A DNA stretch of 64,000 nt from Diphasiastrum complanatum (Eukaryota; Streptophyta; Lycopodiopsida; Lycopodiales; Lycopodiaceae): positions 6,915,982 through 6,979,981 of the forward strand of contig CM055109.1 in the NCBI GenBank assembly GCA_029204225.1, read 5' to 3'. The notes below the pieces were generated by a model, which was given only the letters and a program-made list of their open reading frames with translations, did not search any database and was not told where the DNA came from. The position numbers and the translations under genes are program-made. Below are positions 12,601-24,200 of this stretch, in pieces. Numbering within the stretch: the first letter of the stretch is position 1; each line of letters opens with the position of its first letter.

Positions 12601-15600
12601 AAATGGAGGCACATCAGTCTCTCCACTTAAACAAACCAACCTCTTTCCGCTTAAACAAATTAACATGTTATTGTTAAAAAAACGAATTGGTGATATATAT
12701 AACTGAGGCAGACTTCTTGATCTCCTTCTCATGTAGCACAGCCCTTCTCGTTGTGCACCGGATCTTCTCACAATGCTGCCACCGTTGTGAATGAAGATCG
12801 AAATTGAGAGCTGGCTAGGGACACCACCTCCTCTCCTTGAAGATGGTTGGATCAACCTGCATGTTAGGATCGACTCCATTCGTTGAGTACCTCCTTGTTC
12901 TCTCGAATCTTGAACCATGCTTTGATACCATGTTAGAAAACCGACTTTCTCATACAAGCTACCACGACAAGATTCCTTTTGTGATGACACACTAGCCAAA
13001 CACATGAGAGAGAACACAAGTGATGGAAACTCTAACTATGTCCCATTGCAAATGAGGTCGGGCGCACTACATACTTATAAACTTTGGTCTATGCCGAAAA
13101 GCAAAAGCAGTCTAAAAGCAATTGCCTAATTAATGTCTCCTATGACCTCTAGAGCTACTGCTCTCGCCAGGACATGTTAGATCCATGACCCGATCCTAAC
13201 AATGGAGCTTGGACGGTGCAAGTTTTGTTCAAGATGGTGGCAGTTCAACAAAAGGGTAGTATTCCAAGGTCCTCCAATACGCGGTCTGCTGGTGAACATT
13301 TCCTTTCCTCTATATGAGGTCAGGAGTTCGATTCCAATCAACATGAATGGTTCTTGAGGCTAAACAGCAACCTGTACTGTTGATTTTCAACGGCTAATCA
13401 ACAACCTTGGCTTCCAAATCTTATAACAGAATCTACCTCATGATAGAGCATGAACTTGGATAGATTCAAGAACTTGAAGAAACAACTTTTTTCCAACTCA
13501 AAACAGATCTTCCTAGTAGAATTCATCTCACTTGGTAGTAGGTACCACCACATGAACAAACAACTATGACTTAGATGGTATCCAGGAATCACTTGACAAC
13601 TACAACAAACAATCACTTTGATTACTCATAAATCTCAAGTGACACTAGTTCAGATAGACAAGAAAGTTTCTACAACATAACCACTTGAATAGAAACCAAA
13701 CTGATGTAACGTAGAATGATGACCACACAACTTGCCACTCCTGTCACTTGTAACAATGAACCTATCATTTGCCACCATGATAAGAAACTGTGAATCAATG
13801 AAACATCCTCTTGAATATCGATTTACTTATATAGACTCATAGTCTATACTTCTCATGCAACTCCCTTTTAGAGGTTGCACCTTTGTCGATTCAAACCTCG
13901 ACAAAACCTTGTCCAATCTTAGAACTTCTGAAGTTGACCTTCCTTCAGTATGACACTTTTTGCAGCTTCAGCGACACCATGATCACTGATTGTCTTCCCC
14001 TACCATCTCCCTTGTCGACTTCTTGTTTCATGTAGTTTTCCTTTACCTGTGAGTTGACTCTCACTTTGCCTTGCTCAATGATCTGTAAATGTTCTCCTGC
14101 AAATCTATCTCCTTGACTTTCAGCGATCTAGCACAATACTAATCAGCGATCAATTATGCCTTGCAGATTCAGTGAATAACCTGCAACGATCCACTTGTAA
14201 AACAATCGATCTTCATGTATATAGAGAAGAGGGCACAATTAGTTGATCGGGAGATTACAAGAACGGCTGATTAGGAATTCTGTAGCGACCTGCAACAAGT
14301 ATACTCCGATACAATGGTCTGCAGTAGCAATCTGTAACCATCAATAGACTGATCTGTAGCTATTTCCAATCCACCTGTTTTTCAGCAATCCAACAGTCTG
14401 TAAACAGCGATCCAACAAGATGTGTAAAAAGCAATCAATCTATAAATTCAGGTCAGACGTCTGCAGCTCCACCTAGCGACCAGTCTTGTAGCAATCTTCA
14501 ATAGTAGAAGCAGTAACGATCTGGCAGCATCCGGTAGTGGCTTTGCAACTAGCAACAAGCAACTAGCAACAATCTCAGTAACAAGTGCAATCTCGGGCAA
14601 CAAGAACGATTTCCAGTAGCGATAATCCAACGGACAACAACAATGTCCTTGCTGCAATTTCCAGCAGCGAACTCCACCTTCAGTCAACGACCTTTCCAAT
14701 GGTCAGCAAAGATAGCTTGGTTCTCCTTTAACATTTCGTTCTCTTCCAATGAATCAGCTAACACGGTTGTCTCTTCTCCATCAAATCTTTTTGCCTTGTT
14801 CTCCTCAACAATTTAAAGCAAAGATCCAATTTCCACTAACGACCTGATCATAAAAACATTGTCTCAAGGATTTGCTGTCCTACAGCAACCTGAAATCTGA
14901 GGCAGCTTTCATAATCTCCTCCTTGCAGCTCAGCTCTTCCTTATAGCACCTAATCTCCTTCCACAAAGCTGCCACCCTTGTAGATGAAGATCAAAAATTG
15001 TGAGCTGGCTAGAGACACGACCTGCACTTGCTTTTCTTTGAAAATGATGGCCAAATCAATCCCTTATGAATTGATTCCGTTCGTTGGTGTACCTCCTTGT
15101 TCTCTCGGTTCTTGAACCACGCTCTAATACCATGTTAGTAAACCGACTTGCTCATACAAGTAACCCAAGACAAGATTCCTATTGTGATGAAACAATAGCC
15201 AAACATACGAGAGAGAACACAAGTGATGGAACCTCCAATTATGTTCCATTACAAATAAGGTAGGGTGCGCTACATACTTATAGACTTTGGTCTATGCTGA
15301 AAAGCAAAAGCAAAAGCAGCCGAAAAGCAATTGCCTATCTAATGTCTCTATATATATGGTAAAAGCACCAACACCTATCTATAGCAAAACTTGTGCTCCA
15401 AATCAAGCACTAGAATCTTGAACTTTTTTAACTATAGTCTAACTAGACTTTTACTAAATATAGGTAAGGGCCCCTAGAATTAGCACGCAGGCATGGCCCA
15501 ATAATCCTAATTAACCTAGATGATGACATTAGGGGTACTAATGTGAACATCAACTCTAACAATTTATCCTGTGATAAGTTCCCATCAGTCTGTGATTCTG

Positions 15601-17998
15601 TTGTCCTAGCTTTCTGAGTGGGCAGTTTGCCTTGAGAGAAATGGTCAAAACCCAGCATGTTGATCTTTGGATTCCATATAAGCGCTTCAAAGCTGAAATA
15701 GACATGTTTTTATGCACCTAACCCTTATCTACTCTTGCTTGCTAATGAGTATGTACTTCATGTTCCAAGTCTTTGTGGTGAAAATATGCTTTATGTTTGG
15801 TTATTATCCTACAATGAAATTGATATATTTCGATTTATTGAGTTGTAGTTTTACCCAAAAATGTCTCTTTCTTGAGAACACAAATCAGCCTTTACTTTTG
15901 TAAACATAACGACCTACTGAAAATAATAATTTCTTTTCAAAGGTTGTGTCTGGATGGATTATTTTCCATGGATTGTCTCTTTGTTTTACTCATTTTCTTT
16001 GTACAAAGAATTAGCTTCTGCAATTTTGTTTACAGTTTGTCCTTGACTTGAAAAATTCTTCTCTTTTGGTCATAGGGTCTCGAAAAGTATTTGATGACAA
16101 AGCTTTTCCCAAGAGCATTTGCTCCTTTACCCGAAGATGCTGAGCGAGATCAAAAGCTCTATACAAAAATGAGCTTGCTGCGGCAGTTCTTGCATCCAGA
16201 GCACCTTGATATCGCCCCCAACTTTCAAAATGAGAGCTCTTGGCTTGTAAGTGGTGATCAATGTTCATTGGCATTCCTCTGTATGTGTACCGCTTTTTGT
16301 CCTTGGTATAAATTGATTTGAGAATAGGTCTTATCTAGAGTATGCAGTGATTGAGCTCATCAATTATACTAAAGCTTCGTCAACATGAGAAATTCTCTTG
16401 TTTATGCTTCATTTTCTTTTTTCTGAAATTGTCCATGAAGTTGATCTGAAATATGGACCTCTATCTCAGTTCCGATTGCAAACAGTCATATCCTATCTGC
16501 AATGGACATTCTGACGAGATTGCATTTTCCTTTTGAATGTTTAGATGTCTCATTAGCGTTGTTGCTTGAAATAAACTCTTCTTGCAGCTTGCACAGAAAG
16601 AGCTACAGAAAATAAACACTTACAAGGCACCCCGCGATAAGCTCGTCTGTATTTTAGATTGCTGTCGTGTGATCAACAACCTTTTGCTCAATGCGATGAT
16701 GGCAAAGAATGATAATCCTCCAGGTGCTGATGATTTTCTTCCAGTCCTCATTTATGTTATCATTAAGGTATGTAGCTATCGTATTTGAAGCATCTGTTAC
16801 ATTATGTGTTGAAGTTTTAGTCAGATGTTTCAAGAAAATTGAATAGTTACTTCTAGTACATTCTAATGTTTCACACATCATGTACTTTTCCTCAAGTCTT
16901 ACAGTACTACTACCTGACTTGCAGGCAAACCCTCCACAATTACAGTCTAATCTTCTATACATTCAAAGATTTAGGCATCAGTCTCGGTTAGTATCAGAAG
17001 CAGCTTACTTCTATACAAATCTGGTTTCAGCTGCATCTTTTATTGAGAACCTGGATGCAAAGTCTTTGTCAATGGATGAAAGAGAGTTTGAAGAGAAAAT
17101 GAAATCTGCACAAGCTGTTATAGATGGTGAAGCTGGCTTATCTGCAGTTGGAAAATCAGATATCACTGGAAAAAGCCCATCTTCTGCTGATACGAGTCAT
17201 AAATCATCTCACAGTGATGGTGCCCAGCATCCACTCCTTATGAAGCTTGAAAACACTTCCCTGCATCAGACAGACCAGCCTTCCTCACATTCGAAAGTAG
17301 TTCATGTCAATTCCGAAAGTGATCATGCAAATTTTCTGCTGCATTTAGAGAAGATGGTTTCTGTAGCAAAAGTTGAAGCTGGAACATCTCCTGCATTGGC
17401 ACCTGGCTTTAGTAGGCAGCTTGCAAGAAAGTTTCCCTACCTCTATGCACGTGCAGGAGATCTGACAGTAGCAGATGTAGAGTCATTGCTGAACGATTAT
17501 AAGCACCTTGTAGTAAAGTATGTGGCTCTTCACAAGAGTGTAGAAGGTTCTGCACCTCACAAAGGTGAAGTTTTATCAGGACGTAAGTCTAAGCCCACTC
17601 TATTTGGAGAAGGGACTCACATTACCCTTTCAAAACATAATGATCATGGTGAATTTGCTGTAAAATCAATCAGTGAAGTTGAGACCAGCCACTTAGATGG
17701 TGCATCAGATATTTTTCATGGGTTACATGTAAGCCTTGGTACAACAGAGAGTGACAAAATGAATGCAGATTTTCAAACTTCTGGTCATGGTGGTGCAGTA
17801 AGCCTTGGTTCAATACCTTCAGCCGTACATCCTGATCCATCTGAGAAAGTCAGTGATCTAGAAGCTCTGGAGGAAGATGTCAAGCGGGAATTGAACCGAG
17901 AATTTTCATCAGATGTGCCTGTACCTGTTCATCCTGACGAGCAGTCACAAAGACCTGATTCAGAGTTTGAAGACAAGCTTCCACAAGAAGCAGGATAG
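9698..17998 (+). CDS. VPS9A: Vacuolar protein sorting-associated protein 9A-like Rab5 GEF, five exons
   Basis: Coding exons are 9698-9807, 10397-10544, 16076-16246, 16588-16767 and 16925-17998. All junctions are GT..AG and the phases agree, giving 1,683 nt and about 560 aa. The N-terminal helical region (DFLDRMRQP, then DPEKD, FRAHPLWSG) precedes the VPS9 domain at about residues 120-240 (QNESSWLLAQKELQKI, YKAPRDKLVCIL, PGADDFLPVLIYV). Asp191 and Tyr231 align with the Asp185 and Tyr225 that are required in Arabidopsis VPS9a. A second conserved plant block (FPYLYARAGDL) lies near residue 373. The family catalyses GDP/GTP exchange on plant Rab5 proteins (RABF/ARA6) on endosomes, for endosome-to-vacuole transport. 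The start is the ATG giving MENIDMFS, matching the family's MENTD-type N-terminus. The tail is Ser/His/acidic-rich and not conserved. I see no disruption. Confidence 0.95.
11765..12300 (-). pseudogene. Ty1/copia RT-RNase H fragment in VPS9 intron 2
   Basis: On the minus strand, frames at 12290-11991 and 12064-11765 give copia RT (MRWQAPKEWYTRIHEHFEQ, then VVLYVDDLIIIG) and RNase H (GYVDVDWAGDAEDRRSTTG). The two frames are offset and the RT-RNase H join is interrupted by the hairpin at 11938-11998. Gag, protease and integrase are missing. The flanking leader and LTR of what is probably the same element follow at higher coordinates. Confidence 0.85.
11938..11998. repeat. Perfect 28-bp inverted repeat with 5-bp loop
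   Basis: Arms 11938-11965 and 11971-11998 are exact reverse complements around ATATA. The arms include CAAACCAATTGCAGCAC. It lies inside the copia fragment where one arm encodes a conserved CKPIAAL-like stretch and the other appears as a fold-back copy, so it looks like a local inverted duplication rather than a transposon terminus. Confidence 0.95.
12301..12930 (-). mobile_element. Leader of a deleted copia element with diverged primer-binding site
   Basis: The end next to the LTR at 12931 reads, on the minus strand, TGGTATCAAAGC, one base off the usual tRNA-iMet primer site. The remainder resembles the leader before 15134 (shared GAGCTGGCTAG and ACCTCCTTGTTCTCTCG). The 178-codon frame here (12481-13017) crosses the leader and LTR, so I do not treat it as a gene. 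Confidence 0.65.
12931..13201 (-). repeat. Copia 5' LTR, 271 bp, TGTTAG...CTAACA
   Basis: The interval begins TGTTAG and ends CCTAACA, so its ends are inverted repeats, and it abuts the primer-binding site. A truncated second copy lies at 15134-15349. No 3' LTR was found near 11.7 kb, so the element is incomplete. Confidence 0.7.
13240..13345 (+). repeat. Possible tRNA-derived SINE or tRNA-like remnant
   Basis: AGTTCGATTCC at 13325-13335 matches 10 of 11 positions of the RNA polymerase III B box (GGTTCGANTCC). A weak A-box-like GCGGTCTGCTGGTG lies about 40 bp upstream at 13281. It cannot fold as a complete tRNA that I can see, and no poly-A tail or TSD was found. Confidence 0.3.
13350..14955. 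repeat. Intronic stretch with recurring CAGCGATC/GTAGCGAT motifs
   Basis: Between two copies of a copia LTR/leader, motifs such as CAGCGATC, GCAACGATC, AGTAGCGAT and AGCAATC recur at irregular spacing, densest at 14100-14700. This looks like a repetitive leader or internal segment of the same decayed element. The minus frame at 14448-14699 is a by-product of this composition. Confidence 0.35.
14960..15349 (-). repeat. Second, truncated copy of the TGTTAG-type copia leader and LTR
   Basis: The segment 14960-15133 parallels 12775-12930 and 15134-15349 parallels the LTR at 12931-13160. It includes TGTTAGTAAACCGACTT, GAGAGAACACAAGTGATGGA and a three-fold AAAGCA run. The primer site has decayed to TGGTATTAGAGC. 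The LTR's outer end is lost near 15349. Confidence 0.65.
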
Positions 17999-20212
17999 GA
18001 AGTTTAAATATTGCTGGTACTTGCAAGATTTGTTTGTTTCATGCTCATTCATCACATAAAGGCACTTTTGATTCCTTGATATCTTTTTTGAGATCCTATA
18101 ATATCAAAAGGTTCGTGTGGCGTTAAAGTATTATTTCCATGATTTTTCAGCTGCAAGCACCTGTGTTCATCCCTTTCATAACAGTTTTGAGTTACAAGCA
18201 TGCTCATCTTGCATGGTTTCAATATGAGCCTTTATCATTTAAGTTAAAGGTGGCATTTCCTTTGGTTTTGAGTTGACTACACTAGCACCTCTTATCAGCC
18301 ATGTCTAACCTTGGAGTTGCTATAGAAATGGTGGTCTAGAAATGCTTTGTCGTGAAGGTACGACTCTTAGTTCTAGCAATGAACTGGGGAATGGAAATAA
18401 AGAGTTCCCTACTTATAAACACACTCTTGTGGTGCCCTTTGCACCTGTTCTGCAACCTTGAGCTTTTGATTTACCATTTCGACTAGCTTGCAAGTGGACA
18501 ACTGCATTTGCTCATTGTATTGGATCTTCATTTTCTCCAATGGCTTAGTAAAGATGTAAGCTTGGGTAGATTTGGTGGTTGTGGAGGAAATTTTTTCATC
18601 TTTCCCTCTTGTTAATCACGACGATGCCCTGGATCGGTCAAATGAGTTGTCAGAATCACTTGTTGAGCTTTTGGTGGCTTCTCGTATTGCTCAGCACACG
18701 TTTCACCTAAAGTTTTTTTATTTCCCTCTATGTTTCATGTGACATGTAATATGTTTAGGTGATCTAGCCACAAATTACAAAACTATGTTCATGTCAAGCA
18801 CACTAGCGAAATCAGGGTGGTCCTTTGAACTTTTGAACCCTCTTGATATAATCTCGAATACTTCATGACTACTTTGTGCGACCAAAGTATAGGAAAGGAT
18901 CTTCCACAAATCTAAAGATTTTGAAGCACATAGTGAATGCGCTTCGCAACAAATTATTCAACATGTTTCTCGTGTGGGTCAATATTGAAACACTAGTCAC
19001 TTGCTGCATTTGTGAGACACAAGTCCAATTTTCTCTTTCCATGCTCCTCATCAAACCCACACATTTTAGGGGCTTTGATATACATATGGAGATATTAGTT
19101 AGGGTTGACTTGCCCATTGAACTTGAACAACTCTATTTTTGGCAGGGCCTCTATTCCCATTTTGCATAACAAATGCATTACCTATTCTTGTCATGATAGG
19201 AATTGTCACATGAGGTAAGTTGGGCTTGATCGGCAACTTTAAGAATACAACATCCATCTAATATCTTAGATTTTGAGGGTTGGGGAATAGAAACTCTTCT
19301 CATGAATCGTAAATACATTAAGATTGGGTCATGAGATGGGATGAGGCTTTTTGGCTAGTTCTTGTGAGTGTTTGGATTTTTAGGAGTTTTGTTCTTTTAG
19401 ATTTTTACAGTTTTGGCTTTTGTTTAGCAACGATCAATGATTGGTCACTCACCTAGGCACCTATGAGGTCTTCAAATCCCTTCGATCCTCTTGTAAGATC
19501 ACAAATCCATCCAAGGTGTTATATATATGGAATTTTGAAAGTTCTTCTTTAATGGATTTTTTGGTTGCTTTCGTGGTAGTTGATCGAGAGCTTGTTTCAC
19601 ATACCTGTTGGCATCCAAACTTAAACATGACACCCACAAACCAATATTAAACACAATCCAATTTTCAACAAAACACAAAATAAAATTTGAAACCATCATT
19701 TAACTATTCAATTTTGCAAAACATCGACCATCATCTCCAAACCAGTCTTTTGCCACTATTGGTGATGTCAAGTCGTTCCTTTCTCTCCCGTGCCAAATCT
19801 ATGTCACACTCAATACTAGAAAACATTTGTTATCTATATTGGCCTTTGAATTTAGAAAGGTAGGATTTAAGATTATTTGTTTTTGGCAAATTAAATGCAA
19901 GTAATAAAACACAACCCTATTCAGTTCATAGACATTCACTAAAAAAACTAGTTTGTGCACTTCCACAATACATATCAAATGACCACAAAATAACATACCA
20001 TAACTTAGACCCTCTTGGAGCGTGCAATTTGCTTGCTCCAATAAATGATGGAGCCATGTTTCCTTGGCACACAAAGTCGATAATCCTTGTCATTGTTTGG
20101 AATGGCAAACTGAGTTCTCATAATCCCAGACTCATTTCCAACCACCTGTTTTTCACCTCATTTTCCACGGTTGCACATTGCAAAGTGTGTACTTGCCTAT
20201 TTTGGTAGGATT
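17999..20212. other. 3' flank of the VPS9 gene and intergenic DNA
   Basis: The gene's 3' UTR must begin here; an AATAAA lies near 18396. Beyond that, the short frames on both strands at 18869-19169 and 19799-20108 have no recognisable motif. I see no gene. Confidence 0.35.
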
Positions 20213-20587
20213 TGTGAGAAATCGTCAAAAAATTGGCAAATCTAGCTTGATCAAAACCATGTAAATTGTACATAGGTGGGTTCCACAAGTGTGAATTTAT
20301 GTTGCCACGTGTGTAAGCTACCTTAGATAGGTTAGATATCATTCATAGGGTTAGTTAGGTTTGTTTGGTCATAATTCCTAAATTATAGGGCCAAATTCCT
20401 TGAATCATGGAGGTGGTTGATCTACCTAGCCACCAACTTGGCAAAACTCTAGGGTTAGGTAAGATTGACAAATTAGGGCAAAAATAGTCAATCATCTTCC
20501 TTATTACATGCTGGATTTTCACCTAACTTGAGAGGAGAAGAGCTCTATTGTACATACAATCCATCATTCCATAGTGAGGAGATAGAA
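20213..20587 (+). repeat. Partial plus-strand LTR of the TGTGAGAAATCG family, host of a nested insertion
   Basis: It begins TGTGAGAAATCGTC and shares blocks with the reverse complement of the LTR at 56468-57125, including CTAGGGTTAGGTAAGATTGAC and TTATTACATGCTGGATTTTC. It is cut at 20587 by the 6-kb copia element. The sequence after that element (26593 on) does not continue the LTR, so the rest was lost or rearranged. Confidence 0.7.
20583..20587. other. Target-site duplication TAGAA, left copy
   Basis: TAGAA precedes the element at 20588 and is repeated directly after it at 26588-26592. Five bases is the usual copia duplication. Confidence 0.95.
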
Positions 20588-21278
20588 TGTGAAAAGTACA
20601 GTACTAAGGACCATAAATGGATCTTTGAATGATCCACAAGGTGATTGTATGCTTGTTAAACAATCTATCAGAAACTAGTCATCAGAAAACAAGATCTAGT
20701 TTAGCAGCTTGATAGGAAACAAGTAGAGACAATCAAAGCATTGATCAAATAGTCTAATCCAACTCCACACGTGTGGAAATAAGGCTGTAGTACGGCCTGT
20801 AGACAGTGTTTACAAAGTGCCAAAGCTGGATTTCATTGGAAAAATAGAGTAATCACCATACAATGAGAGGAAACTCGAGTTTCTCCTTGAGGCTCCAAAA
20901 AGTTTCTATCTTCTCACTATGGAGAATGGAAATACATAGTAAAACACACTTCCTTTGCAAAGTTAGGTGAAAATCCAGCATGTAATAAGGAAGTAGACTC
21001 CACTTTCTTGCCCTAATGTGAAAACCCTAGCCTAGATCCAAGAGTCATGCTTGGTAGGTGCATGGCAGGTACAAATCTCATCATAAATCATGGTCTAGAT
21101 CTTACAAAGTAGGAATCACTACCAAATAGACACAACCACTCCTCTTGACTCGTGGTAACCTACTTTAGGTGTGTATGTACAAGTGGCACTTTGGCCATTC
21201 AAGTAACCAACAAACAATATTGACAAAATGTACAATATTCTATATGGCTAGATTTGCCAATGTAGGCAATTTTTCACA
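20588..21278 (-). repeat. 3' LTR of the 6-kb copia element
   Basis: It is 691 bp with ends TGTG...CACA in plus orientation. It contains the palindrome CCACACGTGTGG at 20765-20776. Its inner 39 bp also encode the last 12 residues and stop of gag-pol. A short stem, TTGCC...GGCAA, lies at the inner end. Confidence 0.97.
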
Positions 21279-24200
21279 CTCCTCCTCAAATCTAGCTTTG
21301 GAGATCACAATGCTTTTATCAATAACTCCAATTGAAGATCTAAGCTTGACAAATGAATCTTTAGGTAAAGGTTTGGTAAACAAATCAACCAAGCAACTTG
21401 ATGATGGCACGTGTTGGAGCTTGATCTCTTTAGCTTGCACTTTTTTCCTCGCGAAATGATGAGCAATTTCGATGTGTTTGCTCCTTGCAGCATGGAATGT
21501 AGGATTAGTTGCAAGTGATTGGGCTGATTGGTTGTCACAATAGATGATAGGGATCTCCTCCTCCATGACATGAAGCTCCACCAATAGTCTTTTGAGCCAC
21601 AAGACCTCCTTGCATGTTGATGTCAAGGCCTTGTATTCGGATTCTGTGGAAGATAGGGAGATGGTATCTTGCTTTTTGGAAAGCCATGATACTACTTCAT
21701 CACATAGAAAGGTGGCAAAGGCACTTGTTGATCTTCTATCCACTTTGTCACCTGCAAAATCCGAGTCACTATAGGCTCTTAAGCCAAGATTAGTTCCTCT
21801 ATACAAAATACCAAAATTCTTAGTGAATGAAATGTATCTAAGAACTCTTTTGGCCATCTTCCAATGTGAAACTAGAGGACTTTGCATGAATTGGCTTAAC
21901 TTTCCAACAGTATAACTAAGATCAGGTCTAGTTATAGTTAAATAGATCAAGGAGCCAATAAGCCTTCTATATAATGTGATGTATTCAAAGGATGCTTTAT
22001 CACAACCAATAGATGCTTTTACATTTTGCTCCATTGGTGTCTCAATGCCTTTACAACTCTTCATTCCAAATCTATCTAGGATGGATGTAGCATATTTAGA
22101 TTGACAAATGAAGCTAAAATCACATCCTCTAATAACCTCTATTCCAAGAATGAAGCTCAATAGGCCGAGATCTACCATCTTAAACTCTTTTACTAAAGCA
22201 ATTTTTACATCTCTAATTCCATCTAGATCATTACCACTCAAGATAATGTCATCTACATACAAAACAAGAATAATGATCATGTCATCATGAAAACTTATAT
22301 ACAATGATGGATCATAGGCACTCATTACAAAATTGATGGAAATGAGAAAAGAGTTTAGCCTAGAGTACCATGCTCTAGGTGCTTGCTTGAGCCCATAAAG
22401 GCTCTTCTTCAAAAAACACACCTTTCCTTCATGCTTTGCCTTGATGAAGCCCTCGGGTTGCCTCATGTAGATCTCTTCTTCCAAATAACCATTGAGGAAT
22501 GCATTTGTGAAGTCAAGTTGGAATAGCTCCCAATTGAAGGTTGTAGCAAGACTAATGATCAATCTGATAGTAACAAGCTTAGCCACAGGAGCAAAAGTCT
22601 CATCATAGTCAATGCCTTTGGTTTGTAAAAAACCTTTGACAACAAGCCTAGCTTTATGCTTGCTTATTGATCCATCTTGATTATACTTCAATCTAAACAC
22701 CCACTTGCAATCAAGAGATTTCTTCTCTTGAGGAAGATCCACAAGATCCCAAGTATAATTCTCAATAAGAACATCATACTCTATTTGCATAGCATCCATC
22801 CAACTTTTAGACTTACAAGCATCTTCATAGCATGTTGTCTCATCTAACATTGAAGTAAGAAAGGTGTAAGATGTGAAAGATGACGAGCCTTCCCTTTGAT
22901 CACCTTGACCATCATAGGTGAGTCTCAATGGCTCGGATCTTGCCCTTGTAGATCTTCTTGGAGTTCTTGGAGTTCTTGCATCTTGAGGTGGATCCTCAAG
23001 TTCTTCTTCACTTGGAAGCTCCTCCTCCATCCTAGCATGATCCTTGGCATCAAGATGATTAGTAGCATTATCATCCAAATCACAGGCATGTCCTTCATAA
23101 AAAATAACATCCCTACTCACTATCACCTTGCTAGTGATGGGATTGAAAACATTATAACCTTTGCTATTCTCACCATATCCCACAAAGATGCCTTTGATGG
23201 ATGTTGCATCATCCTTCCTTCTCTTATCCAAGGATTGGTGTACATAGCAAGTGGATCCAAAAACTTTGAGATCTTTGAGATTGGGCTTCTCTCCAAATAG
23301 AGCTTCAAATGGTGTGATTCCTCCAATGGCTTGGTTTGGCAATCTATTGCACAAATAGTTAGCACAAGTTATTGCTTCACCCCAAAATGGTTTGGATAGA
23401 GAAGCATCTAGCCTTAAGGCCTTAGCACACTCACAAAGAGATCTATTTCTTCTCTCACTCACTCCATTTTGTTGAGGGGTGTATGGACATGACAACTCCC
23501 TCTTTATGCCATTAGAAATACAAAAGTCAATCAACTTATTGGAGACATATTCACCTCCATTATCACTCCTTAATACCTTAATCTTGGTACTAAGTTGATT
23601 TTCTACCAAAGTCTTGAACTTTATAAAAGAATCAAACACCATTGATTTGCTAGACAAGAGGTACATCCAACAAAATCTAGAATAGTCATCAATGAAGATT
23701 ACATAGTACTTGGCACCACCATTAGACTCATGTGAAAAACTATGAACATCCGAATGGATGAGTTCAAGAGGAGAGTTTGATCTTGATGTAGATCTTGAGA
23801 AGGGTAGCTTGTGAGCCTTTGAGAGGCTGCATGCTTCACATCTCTTCCCACACTTTGACAAATGCTTGGGGAGTCCAACTGCAAGCTCCTTTGTAGCCAT
23901 AGATTCCATGGCTTTGTAGTTGGGGTGGCCCAACCTTTTGTGCCATAGTTCCACCTTTGATAGCTCCACCTTTGCCAAGTTAACACTCTCCACTGCAATA
24001 TTAGCATCAAGCTTAAACAATCTACCTTGCTTAAAGCCTTTGGCTATACATTCATCATTTTTAAGGATGGAACAAACTCCATGCTTAAATTGTACATCTA
24101 GGCCATTATCCATTAACTGGCCAACACTAAGCAAATTCTTGGTTAACTTAGGAACATAAAGAACATTATCTAGATTCATCCTTTTGGATGATCCCACATA

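Larger units (their letters stand above)
10545..16075 (+). other. 5.5-kb intron 2 of the VPS9 gene, transposon-filled
   Basis: Donor GTATTG follows the Glu codon at 10544; the acceptor CATAG precedes the GLEKYLM exon at 16076. The other introns of this gene are 157 to 589 bp. The enlargement is accounted for largely by copia debris at 11.76-13.2 and 14.96-15.35 kb and by repeated motifs between them. The exon junction reads through in phase, so the splice sites are preserved. Confidence 0.9.

Noticed and set aside
12481-13017. 178-codon minus-strand frame as a gene
   Set aside because: It spans a retrotransposon LTR, primer site and leader; its residues reflect those sequences.
13281-13335. 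Functional tRNA gene
   Set aside because: A B box is present but no acceptor stem or anticodon arm can be drawn.
16880-16924. Met at 16880 as the start of a 372-aa protein
   Set aside because: The first 15 codons are intron sequence ending at an acceptor (TTGCAG) and the frame is joined in phase to four upstream exons of the VPS9 gene.
18869-19169. Overlapping frames on both strands after the VPS9 gene as a small gene
   Set aside because: Neither shows a recognisable domain and there is no splice or LTR context.
22896-23300. 134-codon plus-strand frame
   Set aside because: It is antisense to the integrase-RT linker of the intact copia gag-pol.
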